A stretch of DNA of 64,000 nucleotides, taken from Myxococcales bacterium. GTDB lineage: Bacteria > Myxococcota_A > Polyangia > Haliangiales > Haliangiaceae. The stretch is taken from assembly GCA_016707895.1 (NCBI GenBank), contig JADJGV010000008.1:310001-374000 (forward strand), given 5' to 3'. A model generated the notes under the pieces. That model was not told where the DNA came from, searched no databases, and saw only the letters and a program-made list of their open reading frames with translations. The translations under genes were made by a program, and so were the position numbers. Shown here in pieces: positions 51,500-62,952 of this stretch (within the stretch, counting starts at the first letter, position 1; the number at the start of each line of letters is the position of its first letter).

Positions 51500-52753
51500 T
51501 CAGGAGCCGCGGCGGCCGATGTCGGTGCGCAGCTGCTTGCCGGCCAGGCCGATGCGATCGATCGCGGCGTACGCGACGCCCCGCGCCGCTTCGACGTCGG
51601 CGCCGAGGCCGGTGACGCCGAGCACGCGGCCGCCGGCCGACACCAGCGCGCCGTCCTTGGTCGCGGTGCCGGCGTGGAAGACGATCAGGTCGCCGCCGTC
51701 GAGCCCGTCGAGGCCGGTGATCGGATCGCCGGCGCGCGGCGCGTCCGGGTATCCGGCGGCGGCCACCACCACGCACACCGCGGTCCGCGGGCTCCAGCCG
51801 ATCGCGCCGGCCGGCATCGCGCCGGCGGCCGCCCCGGCCAGCACCGCGCCGAGGTCGCCGTCGAGCCGCGCCATCACCGGCTGGGTCTCGGGATCGCCGA
51901 AGCGGCAGTTGTACTCGATGATCCACGGCGTGCCGTCGGGCTCGATCATCAGCCCGGCGTACAGCACGCCGCGGTAGTCGATGCCCTCGGCGGCCAGGCC
52001 GCGCACGGTGGGCTCGAGGATCTCGGCGGTGGCGCGGGCGACGACCGCGTCGGTCACCCAGGCCGGGCTGACCGTACCCATGCCGCCGGTGTTGGGCCCG
52101 CGATCGCCGTCGAGGAGCGTCTTGTGATCCTCGGCCGGCGCCAGCACCTCGAGGCGCGCGCCGTCGGTGAGCGCCAGCAGCGACACCTCGCGGCCGCGGA
52201 TCTTCTGCTCGACGACCAGCCGCTGACCCGCGGCGCCGAACCGGCCGTCGAGCATCGCCCGCGCCGCCGCCCGCGCTTCGTCGCCGTCCTTGGCCACGAC
52301 GACGCCCTTGCCGGCGCACAGCCCGTCGGCCTTGACCACGCAGCCGCCGCCGAGCTCGGCGATCGCGGCGTCGGCCGCCGCGACGTCCTCGACCACGAAG
52401 AACCGCGCGGTGCGGATGCCGTGGCGCGCGAAGAACTGCTTGCTCCACGCCTTGCTGCCCTCGAGCACCGCGCCGGCGGCGCCGGGGCCGAAGGTCGGCA
52501 CGCCGGCCGCGCGCAGGCGATCGGCCAGGCCGGCCACCAGCGGCGCCTCGGGGCCGACCACCACCAGGTCGACCGCGCGGGCGGTGGCCAGCGCCACCAG
52601 CCCGTCGAGATCCCCGACCGCGACCGGCGCGCACTCGGCGAGCCGCGCGATGCCCGGGTTGCCCGGCGCCGCGACCACCGCGTGCCCGCCCTGCGCCAGC
52701 CGCCACACCAGCGCGTGCTCGCGACCACCACTGCCGACGACGAGGATCTTCAT
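51500..52753 (-). CDS. purD: Phosphoribosylamine-glycine ligase
   Basis: 417-residue ATP-grasp enzyme of de novo purine synthesis that joins glycine to phosphoribosylamine. KILVVGSGGREHALVWRLAQ at the start, GKGVVVAKDGDEARAAARAM in the ATP-grasp core, LLDGDRGPNTGGMGTVSPAW and YRGVLYAGLMIEPDGTPWII plus EYNCRFGDPETQPVM are canonical. Length and motifs are complete. It follows purH on the same strand with a 112-base gap of GGGATC repeats. Likely one purine unit. Confidence 0.97.
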   Translation of the reverse strand: MKILVVGSGGREHALVWRLAQGGHAVVAAPGNPGIARLAECAPVAVGDLDGLVALATARAVDLVVVGPEAPLVAGLADRLRAAGVPTFGPGAAGAVLEGSKAWSKQFFARHGIRTARFFVVEDVAAADAAIAELGGGCVVKADGLCAGKGVVVAKDGDEARAAARAMLDGRFGAAGQRLVVEQKIRGREVSLLALTDGARLEVLAPAEDHKTLLDGDRGPNTGGMGTVSPAWVTDAVVARATAEILEPTVRGLAAEGIDYRGVLYAGLMIEPDGTPWIIEYNCRFGDPETQPVMARLDGDLGAVLAGAAAGAMPAGAIGWSPRTAVCVVVAAAGYPDAPRAGDPITGLDGLDGGDLIVFHAGTATKDGALVSAGGRVLGVTGLGADVEAARGVAYAAIDRIGLAGKQLRTDIGRRGS

Positions 52754-52774
52754 GAGGAGCTCCGAGCGCTGGAC

Positions 52775-52860
52775 GGGATCGGGATCGGGATCGGGATCGG
52801 GATCGGGATCGGGATCGGGATCGGGATCGGATCGGGATCGGGATCGGGATCGGGATCGGG
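52775..52860. repeat. (GGGATC)n hexanucleotide repeat
   Basis: About fourteen GGGATC units, nearly perfect, with one unit short by a base. They fill the purD-purH gap. The unit is the reverse complement of the GATCCC unit at 37720-37830. Confidence 0.9.
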
Positions 52861-52865
52861 AAGGC

Positions 52866-54515
52866 TCAATGTCTGAAATGCCGCGTCCCGGTGAACACCA
52901 TCGCCAGGCCGTGCTCGTCGGCGGCGGCGATGACCTCGTCGTCGCGCACCGAGCCGCCGGGCTGCGCCACCGCCCGGGCCCCCGCCGCGGCCAGCACGTC
53001 GAGCCCGTCGCGGAACGGGAAGAACGCGTCCGACGCCACCGCGCTGCCGCGCAGCGCCTCGCCGGCCTTGCGCTCGCAGATCTTCACCGAGTCGACCCGG
53101 CTCATCTGCCCAGCGCCGATGGCCAGCGTCACGCCGTCCTTGGCGAACACGATGGCGTTGGACTTCACGTGCTTGCCGACCCGCCACGCGAACGCGAGGT
53201 CGGCCAGCTCGGCGGCCTCGGGCGCGCGGGCGGTGACCACCCGGGCGCCGGCCACGTCCACCCACGCGGCGTCGACGGTCTGCACCAGCGCGCCGCCGGC
53301 GATCGTGCGGACGCTGGCGACCGTCGCGGTGTCGACCGCCCAGGTCCCGCCGGCCGCGACCAGCCGCAGGTTCTTCTTGCCGGCCAGCACCGCGCGCGCC
53401 TCGTCGGTGTAGCCGGGGGCGATCACGCACTCGAGGAAGGTCTCGGCCAGGAGCGCCGCCAGCTCGGCATCGACGGGCCGGGTCACGGCGACGATGCCGC
53501 CGAACGCGCTGACCGGATCGGCCGCGCGCGCGCGGGCGTAGGCCTTGGCGAGGGTGTCGCCCAGCGCGACGCCGCACGGGTTGTTGTGCTTGACGACGAT
53601 CGCCGCCGGGCGCGCGTCGCCGGCGAACTCGAGCGCGAGGCCCAGCGCGGCGTCGAGATCGAGCAGGTTGTTGTAGGAGAGCTGCTTGCCGCCCAGCACC
53701 TCGGCGGTGGCCAGGCTCGGCCGCGTCGCCGGCGTCCGCGGCAGCGGCGACCGACCGTCGGCGTAGAACGCGGCCGACTGGTGCGGGTTCTCGCCGTAGC
53801 GCAGGTCGTACTGCTTGTGCCACTGCACGGTCAGCGTGCCCGGGTACGCGGCGCGGGGCGGCGCCTCGGCCGGCCGGGTCAGCGCGTCGTCGGGCACCGC
53901 CGACAGGTACGCCGCGATCGCGCCGTCGTAGGCGGCGGTGTGCGCGTAGACCTTGCGGGCCAGCGCCAGCCGCCGGGTCGCCGTGGTCGCGCCGCCGGTG
54001 GCCTCGAGATCGGCCAGCACGCCGGCGTAGTCGTCGGGGTCGACCACCACCGCGACCCGCTCGTGGTTCTTGGCCGCCGAGCGCAGCATCGCCGGACCGC
54101 CGATGTCGATGTTCTCGATGGCGTCGCCGTACGTCACGTCGGGGCGCGCGATCGCCGCCTCGAACGGGTACAGGTTCACGACCACCAGGTCGATCGCCTC
54201 GATGCCGTGGGCGGCCATCTCCGCCTGGTGCGACGGGATGGGCCGCCCCAGCAGGCCGCCGTGGACCTTGGGGTGCAGCGTCTTGACGCGGCCGTCGAGG
54301 ATCTCGGGCGCGCCGGTCCAGGCCGACACCTGGGTCACCGGCACGCCGGCCGCGGCCAGCGCGCTGGCGGTGCCGCCGGTCGACAGGATCTCGACGCCGC
54401 GCGCGGCCAGCGCCTGACCGAGCTCGACGACGCCGCGCTTGTCCGACACCGACACCAGGGCGCGCCGCACGGTGACGGCGCCGGGGATGGAATCCGAGGG
54501 GAGAGAACGATGCAT
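52866..54515 (-). CDS. purH: Bifunctional AICAR formyltransferase/IMP cyclohydrolase
   Basis: 549 residues, last two steps of IMP synthesis. IMP cyclohydrolase domain: RALVSVSDKRGVVELGQALA, TGGTASALAAAGVPVTQVSA and the conserved GRVKTLHPKVHGGLL. AICAR transformylase: WHKQYDLRYGENPHQSAAFY, KHNNPCGVALGDTLAKAYAR, SAFGGIVAVTRPVDAELAAL and the C-terminal DAFFPFRDGLDVLAAAGARA. The start is the ATG at 54515 with a GAGG upstream. It precedes purD, and the gap holds the GGGATC repeat. Confidence 0.96.
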   Translation of the reverse strand: MHRSLPSDSIPGAVTVRRALVSVSDKRGVVELGQALAARGVEILSTGGTASALAAAGVPVTQVSAWTGAPEILDGRVKTLHPKVHGGLLGRPIPSHQAEMAAHGIEAIDLVVVNLYPFEAAIARPDVTYGDAIENIDIGGPAMLRSAAKNHERVAVVVDPDDYAGVLADLEATGGATTATRRLALARKVYAHTAAYDGAIAAYLSAVPDDALTRPAEAPPRAAYPGTLTVQWHKQYDLRYGENPHQSAAFYADGRSPLPRTPATRPSLATAEVLGGKQLSYNNLLDLDAALGLALEFAGDARPAAIVVKHNNPCGVALGDTLAKAYARARAADPVSAFGGIVAVTRPVDAELAALLAETFLECVIAPGYTDEARAVLAGKKNLRLVAAGGTWAVDTATVASVRTIAGGALVQTVDAAWVDVAGARVVTARAPEAAELADLAFAWRVGKHVKSNAIVFAKDGVTLAIGAGQMSRVDSVKICERKAGEALRGSAVASDAFFPFRDGLDVLAAAGARAVAQPGGSVRDDEVIAAADEHGLAMVFTGTRHFRH

Positions 54516-54617
54516 GACGGCCACCTCGCGTCGCCGGGGGTGCGACGTGGCCGTGCCTAGCAGGTGCCAGGCGAGGGGGTCAAGCCGAGTCGGGATCGGT
54601 TCGCAGCCGAGGCCGCG

Positions 54618-55292
<675 letters not shown>

Positions 55293-55352
55293 CGGCGTTC
55301 TCCTTCGGTTCGCTTCAAAACGTGAGCGGCCCCCTCGGCCAGCTCGTCGTGG

Positions 55353-56066
55353 TCACAGCAGGTCTTCGGCGTCGTCGGCGGCGCCGGCCTTGCGCAGCTC
55401 GGCGGCGCGGGGCGCCAGCGCGCGCTGGGTCAGCGCGGTCAGGCGCTCGACCAGGTCCTGGCCGAGCCGACGGGCCTCGGCCATGTCCTTGGCCAGCCCC
55501 CGGCGCGCGGGCGCCGGCAGCGCGGGCGCGGCCAGATCTTCGTCGAGCCGATCGAACAGCACGTCGAGCGCCTCGGACACGTTCTCCACCAGGTCGGTGA
55601 ACTGGAGGAACTGGGCCTGGATCTGCTCGATCGTGTAGCCCTCGCCCATCAGCCGCTTGACGTGGTCGATGCGGCGGACGGTCTTGGCCGGGTACATCCC
55701 GAGCGAGCCCTTGTTCTTGCCCTTGCGGCCGACCCGCCGGCTGCGGGGCAAGAGGCCCTGCTGCACGTACTTGCGGAAGGTGGCCTCGGAGAAGCGGATG
55801 CCGCGGCTCACGAACACCTCGACCACCTGCACCGCGGTGATGCCGTCGGCGTAGGTGTCCTCGATCGCGCGGAGGTCGGCCTCGCTCAGGTGGTCGCTGG
55901 GCGGCGGCGCGTCGGTGCCGGCGCCCGGACGGCGGCGGCGCAGCGTGATCGCCTCGGCCGCCGGGCGGCCACCACCCAGCACCAGCGCCCCGTCCTCGAT
56001 CGCGAGGCGCGGTCCGCCGAGCGCCCACAGCGTGGGGTCGGTGGAGGTGTCGAGGGTGCGGCTCAT
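55353..56066 (-). CDS. MerR-like transcriptional regulator
   Basis: 237 residues. After a variable N-terminus and Arg-rich segment (LRRRRPGAG), a winged-helix MerR-like domain: LRAIEDTYADGITAVQVVEV, FVSRGIRFSEATFRKYVQQG and LLPRSRRVGRKGKNKGSLGM, then a helical region with HVKRLMGEGYTIEQIQAQFL. The Lys/Arg-rich KGKNKG wing is distinctive. ATG 56066 is chosen since the upstream in-frame sequence lies in the A/T-rich promoter region. The gene at 54618-55292 follows, 60 bases downstream. Confidence 0.8.
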   Translation of the reverse strand: MSRTLDTSTDPTLWALGGPRLAIEDGALVLGGGRPAAEAITLRRRRPGAGTDAPPPSDHLSEADLRAIEDTYADGITAVQVVEVFVSRGIRFSEATFRKYVQQGLLPRSRRVGRKGKNKGSLGMYPAKTVRRIDHVKRLMGEGYTIEQIQAQFLQFTDLVENVSEALDVLFDRLDEDLAAPALPAPARRGLAKDMAEARRLGQDLVERLTALTQRALAPRAAELRKAGAADDAEDLL

Positions 56067-56147
56067 GGTGGTCGTTGGTGGAGGTTCGAAGCGACGCGGG
56101 ACCCGTGCGGTGGCAGGCGCCTGGTCCCCGGTGCGCGCTGCCTGAAA

Positions 56148-56200
56148 CTTCAAGAGGAGCGATCGTTTGCCGTCGAGGAAAAGCTATCGTCCCCTTGAAG
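56148..56200 (-). promoter_or_regulatory. A/T-rich inverted repeat upstream of merR-like gene
   Basis: CTTCAAGAGGAGCGAT (56148-56163) and ATCGTCCCCTTGAAG (56186-56200) form an imperfect ~15-bp inverted repeat around a 22-base loop in the most A/T-rich stretch of the window (56145-56290). A regulator operator or RNA hairpin is likely. An ATTCGCGTGAAT near-palindrome follows at 56213-56224. Confidence 0.5.
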
Positions 56201-56349
56201 TATCGTCACTGTATTCGCGTGAATGTAGTCGGTCAACAATACGCAGAGCAAAAGAGTCAAGTATTCATCTGCAACTCTGTTCAGTGATCGCGGCGCCGCG
56301 CGACGCGCGATTCCTCGACGGAGACGCCGCCCGCGCCGCCGCCGCGCGC

Positions 56350-56355
56350 TACTGT
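56350..56355 (+). promoter_or_regulatory. TACTGT -10-like box of secreted-protein gene
   Basis: TACTGT, 8 bases before the ATG at 56364 with no SD between. Confidence 0.5.
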
Positions 56356-56363
56356 CGTCGACG

Positions 56364-56876
56364 ATGCGGGCCGCGCTGATCCTCGCCGTGCTCGTCGCGC
56401 TCGCGCCCTCCGCGCGCGCCGATCTCGACGGCGACGTCTTCACCTCCACCGACGATGGCGTGCGCATCGAGGTGCCGCGCGGCTGGCGCGCCAGCGACAA
56501 GAGCGCCTACCCCCACGTGCTGCTGACGCTGTCGCGGTCCCGGCCGCGGGCCCGGGTGTTCATCACGATCGATCCGATCGTCCCCGGCTGCCGCACCGAG
56601 CCCGACGCGGTGTTCTGCTCGTCGGATCCGCCCAAGGCCATGGCCGGCCTGCGCGAGCGGCTCGATCGGCTCGGCGTGCGCGTCACCGCGCAGCAGGACA
56701 GCCGCACGCCGGAGCTCGAGTACGAGGCCAACGGCCGCTACGTGCGGCACGCGCTGGTGATCGTCGGCGACCGCGTGGTCAGCGTGATCCTCGCGACCGA
56801 GCGCGGCGAGGACCGCAGCGGGCTACGCCGGATGTTCGATCGCCTGGTGCAGAGCGTCCGCCCGACCGCGAGCTGA
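56364..56876 (+). CDS. Hypothetical secreted protein
   Basis: 170 residues, not recognised. Signal peptide (AALILAVLVALAPSARA) cleaved near ADLDG, then a compact alpha/beta domain with VRIEVPRGWRASDKSAYPHV, FITIDPIVPGCRTEPDAVFC (two Cys), AMAGLRERLDRLGVRVTA and a final helix MFDRLVQSVRPTA. It resembles small DUF1795/PsbP-like secreted proteins in topology. ATG start with a TACTGT box 8 bases before it. The gene converges with the MepA-like gene downstream, 39 bases apart. Confidence 0.7.
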   Translation: MRAALILAVLVALAPSARADLDGDVFTSTDDGVRIEVPRGWRASDKSAYPHVLLTLSRSRPRARVFITIDPIVPGCRTEPDAVFCSSDPPKAMAGLRERLDRLGVRVTAQQDSRTPELEYEANGRYVRHALVIVGDRVVSVILATERGEDRSGLRRMFDRLVQSVRPTAS

Positions 56877-56915
56877 ACTTCCTGGGGCGCGTCCCCCAGC
56901 GCCGCACCCGCACGG

Positions 56916-57740
56916 CTACCAGCGCGGGCCGTGCAGCCACGGCGCGCCGACGATCGGCCGCGCCGTCAGCTGATCGACCAGGCGCGCCGGCACGAGCTCC
57001 GCCGGCTTCTTGACGCGGGCGCGACCGCCGTCCCGGCACGCGGCGTCCCCGCGCGGGCAGCGGATGCGCACGTGCAGGTGGTCGTCGTGGGGCGCCGAGT
57101 CGCCGGGCTGGCTGAGCAGCTCGCCGGCCCACGCCACCAGCGCCTCGGGCTCGCCGCTGGCGCGCGCGTGATCGAGCAGCATCGACCGCAGCGGCGCGAA
57201 GATGAACAGGTGATCGATCGTGACGTCGGGATCGGTGATCAGCGTCCGCACCAGCACCCAGGTGCGCGCGACGTCGAACCGCAGCGGCGGCCCGCCGTCG
57301 ACGGTCGTGCCGTCCTCGCCGAAGTGGCGCATCTCCTCGAGCTGCACCGACCGGCCGCGCCGATCGGTCGCGAAGAACAGCAGGTCGACGTCGCGCCCGG
57401 TCTGGTGCGAGCGGTGGTGGGGCCCCAGGCCGCCGCCGGCGCGCGACAGGTCGGCGACCCCCAGCGTCGCCCCGGGCAGCGCCGCCGCGAGGCGCGCGCC
57501 GGTGTGCTCGATCAGGCCGACCAGCTCGTCGGTGCCCCACTGGCTGCCGCGGGCGCGCCAGCGCGCCGGCACGACGTAGCCGACGCCCCGATCGGGCAGC
57601 TCGGCGCCGTCGACCAGGAAGCCGTCCGAGGCGGCCCCGACCGACACCGTCGTGCCGTCGCCGACGACGCCGAGCTCGGCGCACGCGGCGCTCGCAGCGC
57701 ACGCGAGAGCGACGGCCAGCGGCGCGAGGCGGAGCGTCAT
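56916..57740 (-). CDS. Penicillin-insensitive murein endopeptidase-like protein (MepA/LAS family)
   Basis: 274 residues. Signal (LAPLAVALACAASAACA), a short linker, then a LAS-type metallopeptidase: HHRSHQTGRDVDLLFFATDR holds the metal-binding H and D, and HDDHLHVRIRC holds the second His pair (D-D-H-x-H). MepA cuts D-Ala-meso-DAP crosslinks in peptidoglycan. The C-terminal region is Arg/Lys-rich. No partner genes. ATG at 57740. All catalytic residues are present. Confidence 0.88.
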   Translation of the reverse strand: MTLRLAPLAVALACAASAACAELGVVGDGTTVSVGAASDGFLVDGAELPDRGVGYVVPARWRARGSQWGTDELVGLIEHTGARLAAALPGATLGVADLSRAGGGLGPHHRSHQTGRDVDLLFFATDRRGRSVQLEEMRHFGEDGTTVDGGPPLRFDVARTWVLVRTLITDPDVTIDHLFIFAPLRSMLLDHARASGEPEALVAWAGELLSQPGDSAPHDDHLHVRIRCPRGDAACRDGGRARVKKPAELVPARLVDQLTARPIVGAPWLHGPRW

Positions 57741-57785
57741 CGGATCGATTGTGCACCGCGCGGCGGGGCCAGGCCAGATCCTGGC

Positions 57786-59771
57786 TCAGCGGTCGCGCCG
57801 CTCGAGCCGGTAGGCGGTGGTCGCGTCGGGGACGACGATCGCGGGCGGGGCGGCGTCGAGCTCGAGCGGCAGCGCCGCGCCGGCGAACGGCGGATCGAGC
57901 ATCACCAGCGCGGCGGTGCCGTCGGCGCCGAGCCGGCGGCCGACCCGGCTCTTCCACTCGCCGGCGTCGAACCAGCCGTCGGCGGAGACGGTGACCGCGC
58001 CGAGGTGCGGATCGGCGTAGCCCCCGGCCAGCGCCGCGAGCCACGCCGCCGGCGGCGCGCGGTCGACGCCCTCCCCGGCCGCGGCGTCGGCGGCGGCCCG
58101 GGCGCGCGCCAGGTACGCGAGCAGCGCCGCGGCGCGCGGCTGGGCGTCGGCGAACAGCCCCTCGTACAGCGCGCGCTCGACGACGGCGTTGAACGGCAGC
58201 TGCGCGTAGCCGCCGCCGTTGCGCACGTTGGTAAGGACGACGATGCCGACCCGCTGCGCCGGCAACACCAGCAGCGTCGTGCCGAAGCCGAACGCGCCGC
58301 CGTGGTGGCTGAGGATCGGCAGCCCGTGGTAGCGGTCGACGCCGAGGCCGAGGCCGTAGCCGGAGTCGGGCCCGTCGCCGTCGTGGACCCGCAGCCGGCG
58401 CCGCTCGCCGAGGTTGGCCGCCGACACCACCCGGCGCCCCTCGGGCGTCACCCCGCCCCGCGCCTCGGTGGCGGCGAACCGCGCCAGGTCGCGCAGCGTC
58501 GACCACGCGCCGCCGGCCGGGCGGATGTCGCGGGTGCCGCGCTCGATGTCGTCGGGCAGCGCCCGCGGCACGCCGTCGAGGCCGAGCGCGTGCGGGCTGG
58601 CGTGATCGCCGGCCGCGACCTCGACCGGATCGAACGTCGTGCGCGTCATCCCGATCGGCGCGAACACGTAGCGCCGCATCGCCTGATCGTACGCGTCACC
58701 CAGCGGCAGCGTCGGCTCCGCCGCGTGGGCGGCCGCGTAGCCGCCGGCGGCGACCATCAGGTTCGAGTACTGGTAGGTCTCGCCCAGCGGCGCGGTCGGC
58801 GCCTGCTCCCGCAACGTCGCCATCCGCGCCTCGGGGCCGACGTCGGCCTCGAAGATGTTGTCGAGGTCGCGGGCCGGGATGCCGCTGCACGCGCAGCTCA
58901 GGTGCCACAGCCGCAGCGCGCCGGTCAGCGCGGCGTCGCCGACCGCGAAGCCCGGCCAGATCGCGGTCACCGGCTGATCCCAGCCGACGACGCCGGCGTC
59001 GACCAGCGCCGCCTCCATGAACGTCGTCAGCGGCTTGGTCACCGACGCCAGCAGGAAGCGGGTGTCGACGGTGATCGGCGCGGGCTCGCCGAGGCGGCGC
59101 ACGCCGACCGTGTGCGCGTAGGCCACGACGCCGTCGATCGTGACCGCGACCGCCGCGCCCGGCACCGCGAGCCGCGCGCGCGCGTCGTCGATGAACCGAT
59201 CGAGCGCGCCGCGGGTCGCCGCGTCGAGGGGGCGCACCGGCCCGGCCAGCACCTCGTCGCGCACGCCCGGCGCGCGCAGCGAGGCGACGACCGCCGCCAG
59301 CGCGGGCGCGCGCGCCGCGGGGCCGGCCGGCAGCGCGACGAACGTGCGCGTCCCGCGGCGCCGGAGCTCGGCCCGGCCCGCCACCGCCCCGGCCGCGCCG
59401 GTCGGCGCGAAGGCCACCGTCGCCGCCAGGTCCCAGCCGTCGACGGGCTCGACCTCGGCGACCGTCGCGACCACCGGCGCCGGTCGACCGATGGCGGCGT
59501 GCCAGGCCGCCGCCGCGGCCGCCGCCAGGTCGGCCTCGGGGCGCTCGACGATCCGCACCACCGCCACCCCGGCCGGATCCTCGACGAGCGCCACCGGACC
59601 GTCGACCAGCCGCCACCCGGCGGGCACCACGACCGAGGCCCCGCTGGCGAGCGCGGTGCGCGACGCCACGGTGACGGGCGACGGGCCCGGCCCGGCGGGC
59701 CCGGGCGCGGCGCGCCCGCAGCCCAGGGCCAGGACCAGCGAACCCAGCCACCAGGCGCGACGCGTCGGCAC
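57786..59771 (-). CDS. Serine hydrolase (class C beta-lactamase fold) lipoprotein
   Basis: 661 residues. Lipobox (GSLVLALGC, Cys18), ~170 residues of variable N-terminal domain, then a beta-lactamase-related hydrolase: LLASVTKPLTTFMEAALVDA with SxxK (Ser-Val-Thr-Lys), GETYQYSNLMVAAGGYAAAH with YSN, and LPILSHHGGAFGFGTTLLVL with the HHGG (KTG-like) box. A C-terminal domain follows. Substrate may be peptidoglycan or an ester; resistance to beta-lactams is not implied. It is next to the MepA-like gene on the same strand. Confidence 0.88.
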   Translation of the reverse strand: MPTRRAWWLGSLVLALGCGRAAPGPAGPGPSPVTVASRTALASGASVVVPAGWRLVDGPVALVEDPAGVAVVRIVERPEADLAAAAAAAWHAAIGRPAPVVATVAEVEPVDGWDLAATVAFAPTGAAGAVAGRAELRRRGTRTFVALPAGPAARAPALAAVVASLRAPGVRDEVLAGPVRPLDAATRGALDRFIDDARARLAVPGAAVAVTIDGVVAYAHTVGVRRLGEPAPITVDTRFLLASVTKPLTTFMEAALVDAGVVGWDQPVTAIWPGFAVGDAALTGALRLWHLSCACSGIPARDLDNIFEADVGPEARMATLREQAPTAPLGETYQYSNLMVAAGGYAAAHAAEPTLPLGDAYDQAMRRYVFAPIGMTRTTFDPVEVAAGDHASPHALGLDGVPRALPDDIERGTRDIRPAGGAWSTLRDLARFAATEARGGVTPEGRRVVSAANLGERRRLRVHDGDGPDSGYGLGLGVDRYHGLPILSHHGGAFGFGTTLLVLPAQRVGIVVLTNVRNGGGYAQLPFNAVVERALYEGLFADAQPRAAALLAYLARARAAADAAAGEGVDRAPPAAWLAALAGGYADPHLGAVTVSADGWFDAGEWKSRVGRRLGADGTAALVMLDPPFAGAALPLELDAAPPAIVVPDATTAYRLERRDR

Positions 59772-59813
59772 GGTGCGATGACAGCCTCCCGTCGCCGCGG
59801 TTGCGCCCCCGGC

Positions 59814-60815
59814 TCACCGGATCGTCACGGTCGCCCGCGGCGTCCCCTCGATCAAGCACGTGACCTCGACCGGCGTCGCGAGCGGCGACCGCACGATCAC
59901 CGCGTCGGCGTGCGGCGCCAGCGGCTCGAACCACACCGGCCGCGACGCACGCCACTCGCACGGGATCCCGACGACCGCGTCGCCGACATCGTCGGTCGCG
60001 CCCACCACCACCGCCGCCCACGCGTCGCCCCGCACCGCCTCGAGCTGGAACGGCGAGGCCGACATCCGGATGTCCCGCAGCGCGGCCGCGGCGATCGCCG
60101 TCATCCGCAGCGCGCCGGTGGTCGCCGGCGTCGTCGTGAGGAGGTGATCGCCGGGCGCGGTCGCGCGGATCGCGTAGTCCGGCCCGCGCCCGAGGAGCAG
60201 CCCCGGCGTCCCTAGCGGCGCCGGCGTGATCACGAGCCCCTCGCCGGCGGTCAACGTGAACGCGCCGCGGCCGATCAGCGCCTCGCCGCGGGTGTTGGTG
60301 ACGCTGCCGCCGACCGCGACGGTGCCGCCGACCGCGATCTTGCGCGGCACGGTCAGCGTGACCGCGGCCACCGGCTCCACGCGGATCGAGAGCTGATCGA
60401 TCGGCCCGGTGGCTGCGTCCACCTGCACGACCGCCGCGCCGGCGGCCAGCGCGGTCAGGTCGATCTCCGCCGTCGGGTGCTCGGGATCGGTCACGACCGC
60501 GTCGATCCGGACCACCCCGGGCGCCGTCGACGAGGCGCCGGTGATGACCGCCTCCCAGTCGTCGGCGGCGAAGCGCAGCCGCGCCCGCGCCCCGGCGGCG
60601 ACGGCCAGGTGCTCGAGGCAGGACGCCTCACCCGGGAGCGTCACGCCGGTCGGACAATCGACGGTGGAGAAGCTGCCCTGGTCGAGCGCGCCGCGCGCGC
60701 CGCCGCTGCAGCCGCCGCCACCGCCGTCGCCGGGATCCTCGGGATCGGCCGAGAAGCACGCCGCGACCACCAGCGGGACCAACCGCGACCACGAGACTCG
60801 CCGGAGCGTCCGCAT
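59814..60815 (-). CDS. Hypothetical lipoprotein with beta-sandwich domains
   Basis: 333 residues, not recognised. Lipobox (LVPLVVAAC, Cys20), a Gly/Asp linker, then about three Ig- or BIG-like beta domains with GAAVVQVDAATGPIDQLSIR, LTVPRKIAVGGTVAVGGSVT and DVGDAVVGIPCEWRASRPVW. Such domains are common in cell-surface proteins. ATG 60815 is chosen over one 16 codons upstream as it directly precedes the signal. Downstream is the serine hydrolase gene on the same strand. Confidence 0.7.
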   Translation of the reverse strand: MRTLRRVSWSRLVPLVVAACFSADPEDPGDGGGGGCSGGARGALDQGSFSTVDCPTGVTLPGEASCLEHLAVAAGARARLRFAADDWEAVITGASSTAPGVVRIDAVVTDPEHPTAEIDLTALAAGAAVVQVDAATGPIDQLSIRVEPVAAVTLTVPRKIAVGGTVAVGGSVTNTRGEALIGRGAFTLTAGEGLVITPAPLGTPGLLLGRGPDYAIRATAPGDHLLTTTPATTGALRMTAIAAAALRDIRMSASPFQLEAVRGDAWAAVVVGATDDVGDAVVGIPCEWRASRPVWFEPLAPHADAVIVRSPLATPVEVTCLIEGTPRATVTIR

Positions 60816-60925
60816 GCGCCGTCCGGTTGCATCGGCCGCGCCACGACCGCCGCCGCGCGCCAACTGCCCGGACTCGCGTCCCCGCGCGCCCGCGATGTGC
60901 GGCGGCGCATGGTTTCCGGAACGCC

Positions 60926-60954
60926 GACGCCCCCGGGGAGCGGCCGGGGGCGTC
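60926..60954 (-). terminator. Hairpin downstream of dnaK
   Basis: GACGCCCCCG and CGGGGGCGTC, a perfect 10-bp stem with a 9-base loop, 21 bases after the dnaK stop. Confidence 0.65.
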
Positions 60955-60974
60955 GAGGGCCTGACGGCCGGTGT

Positions 60975-62885
<1,911 letters not shown>

Positions 62886-62952
62886 GACAGTTGCCTCTTG
62901 GAAATCCCGGATGGTGTTGGGCGGCTAAGCCCGCCAAGTCGGTCGGGCCGGG

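Noticed and set aside
57786..59771. Beta-lactam resistance gene
   Set aside because: The class C fold motifs are shared by esterases and peptidases, and the large extra domains and lipobox argue for an envelope hydrolase.
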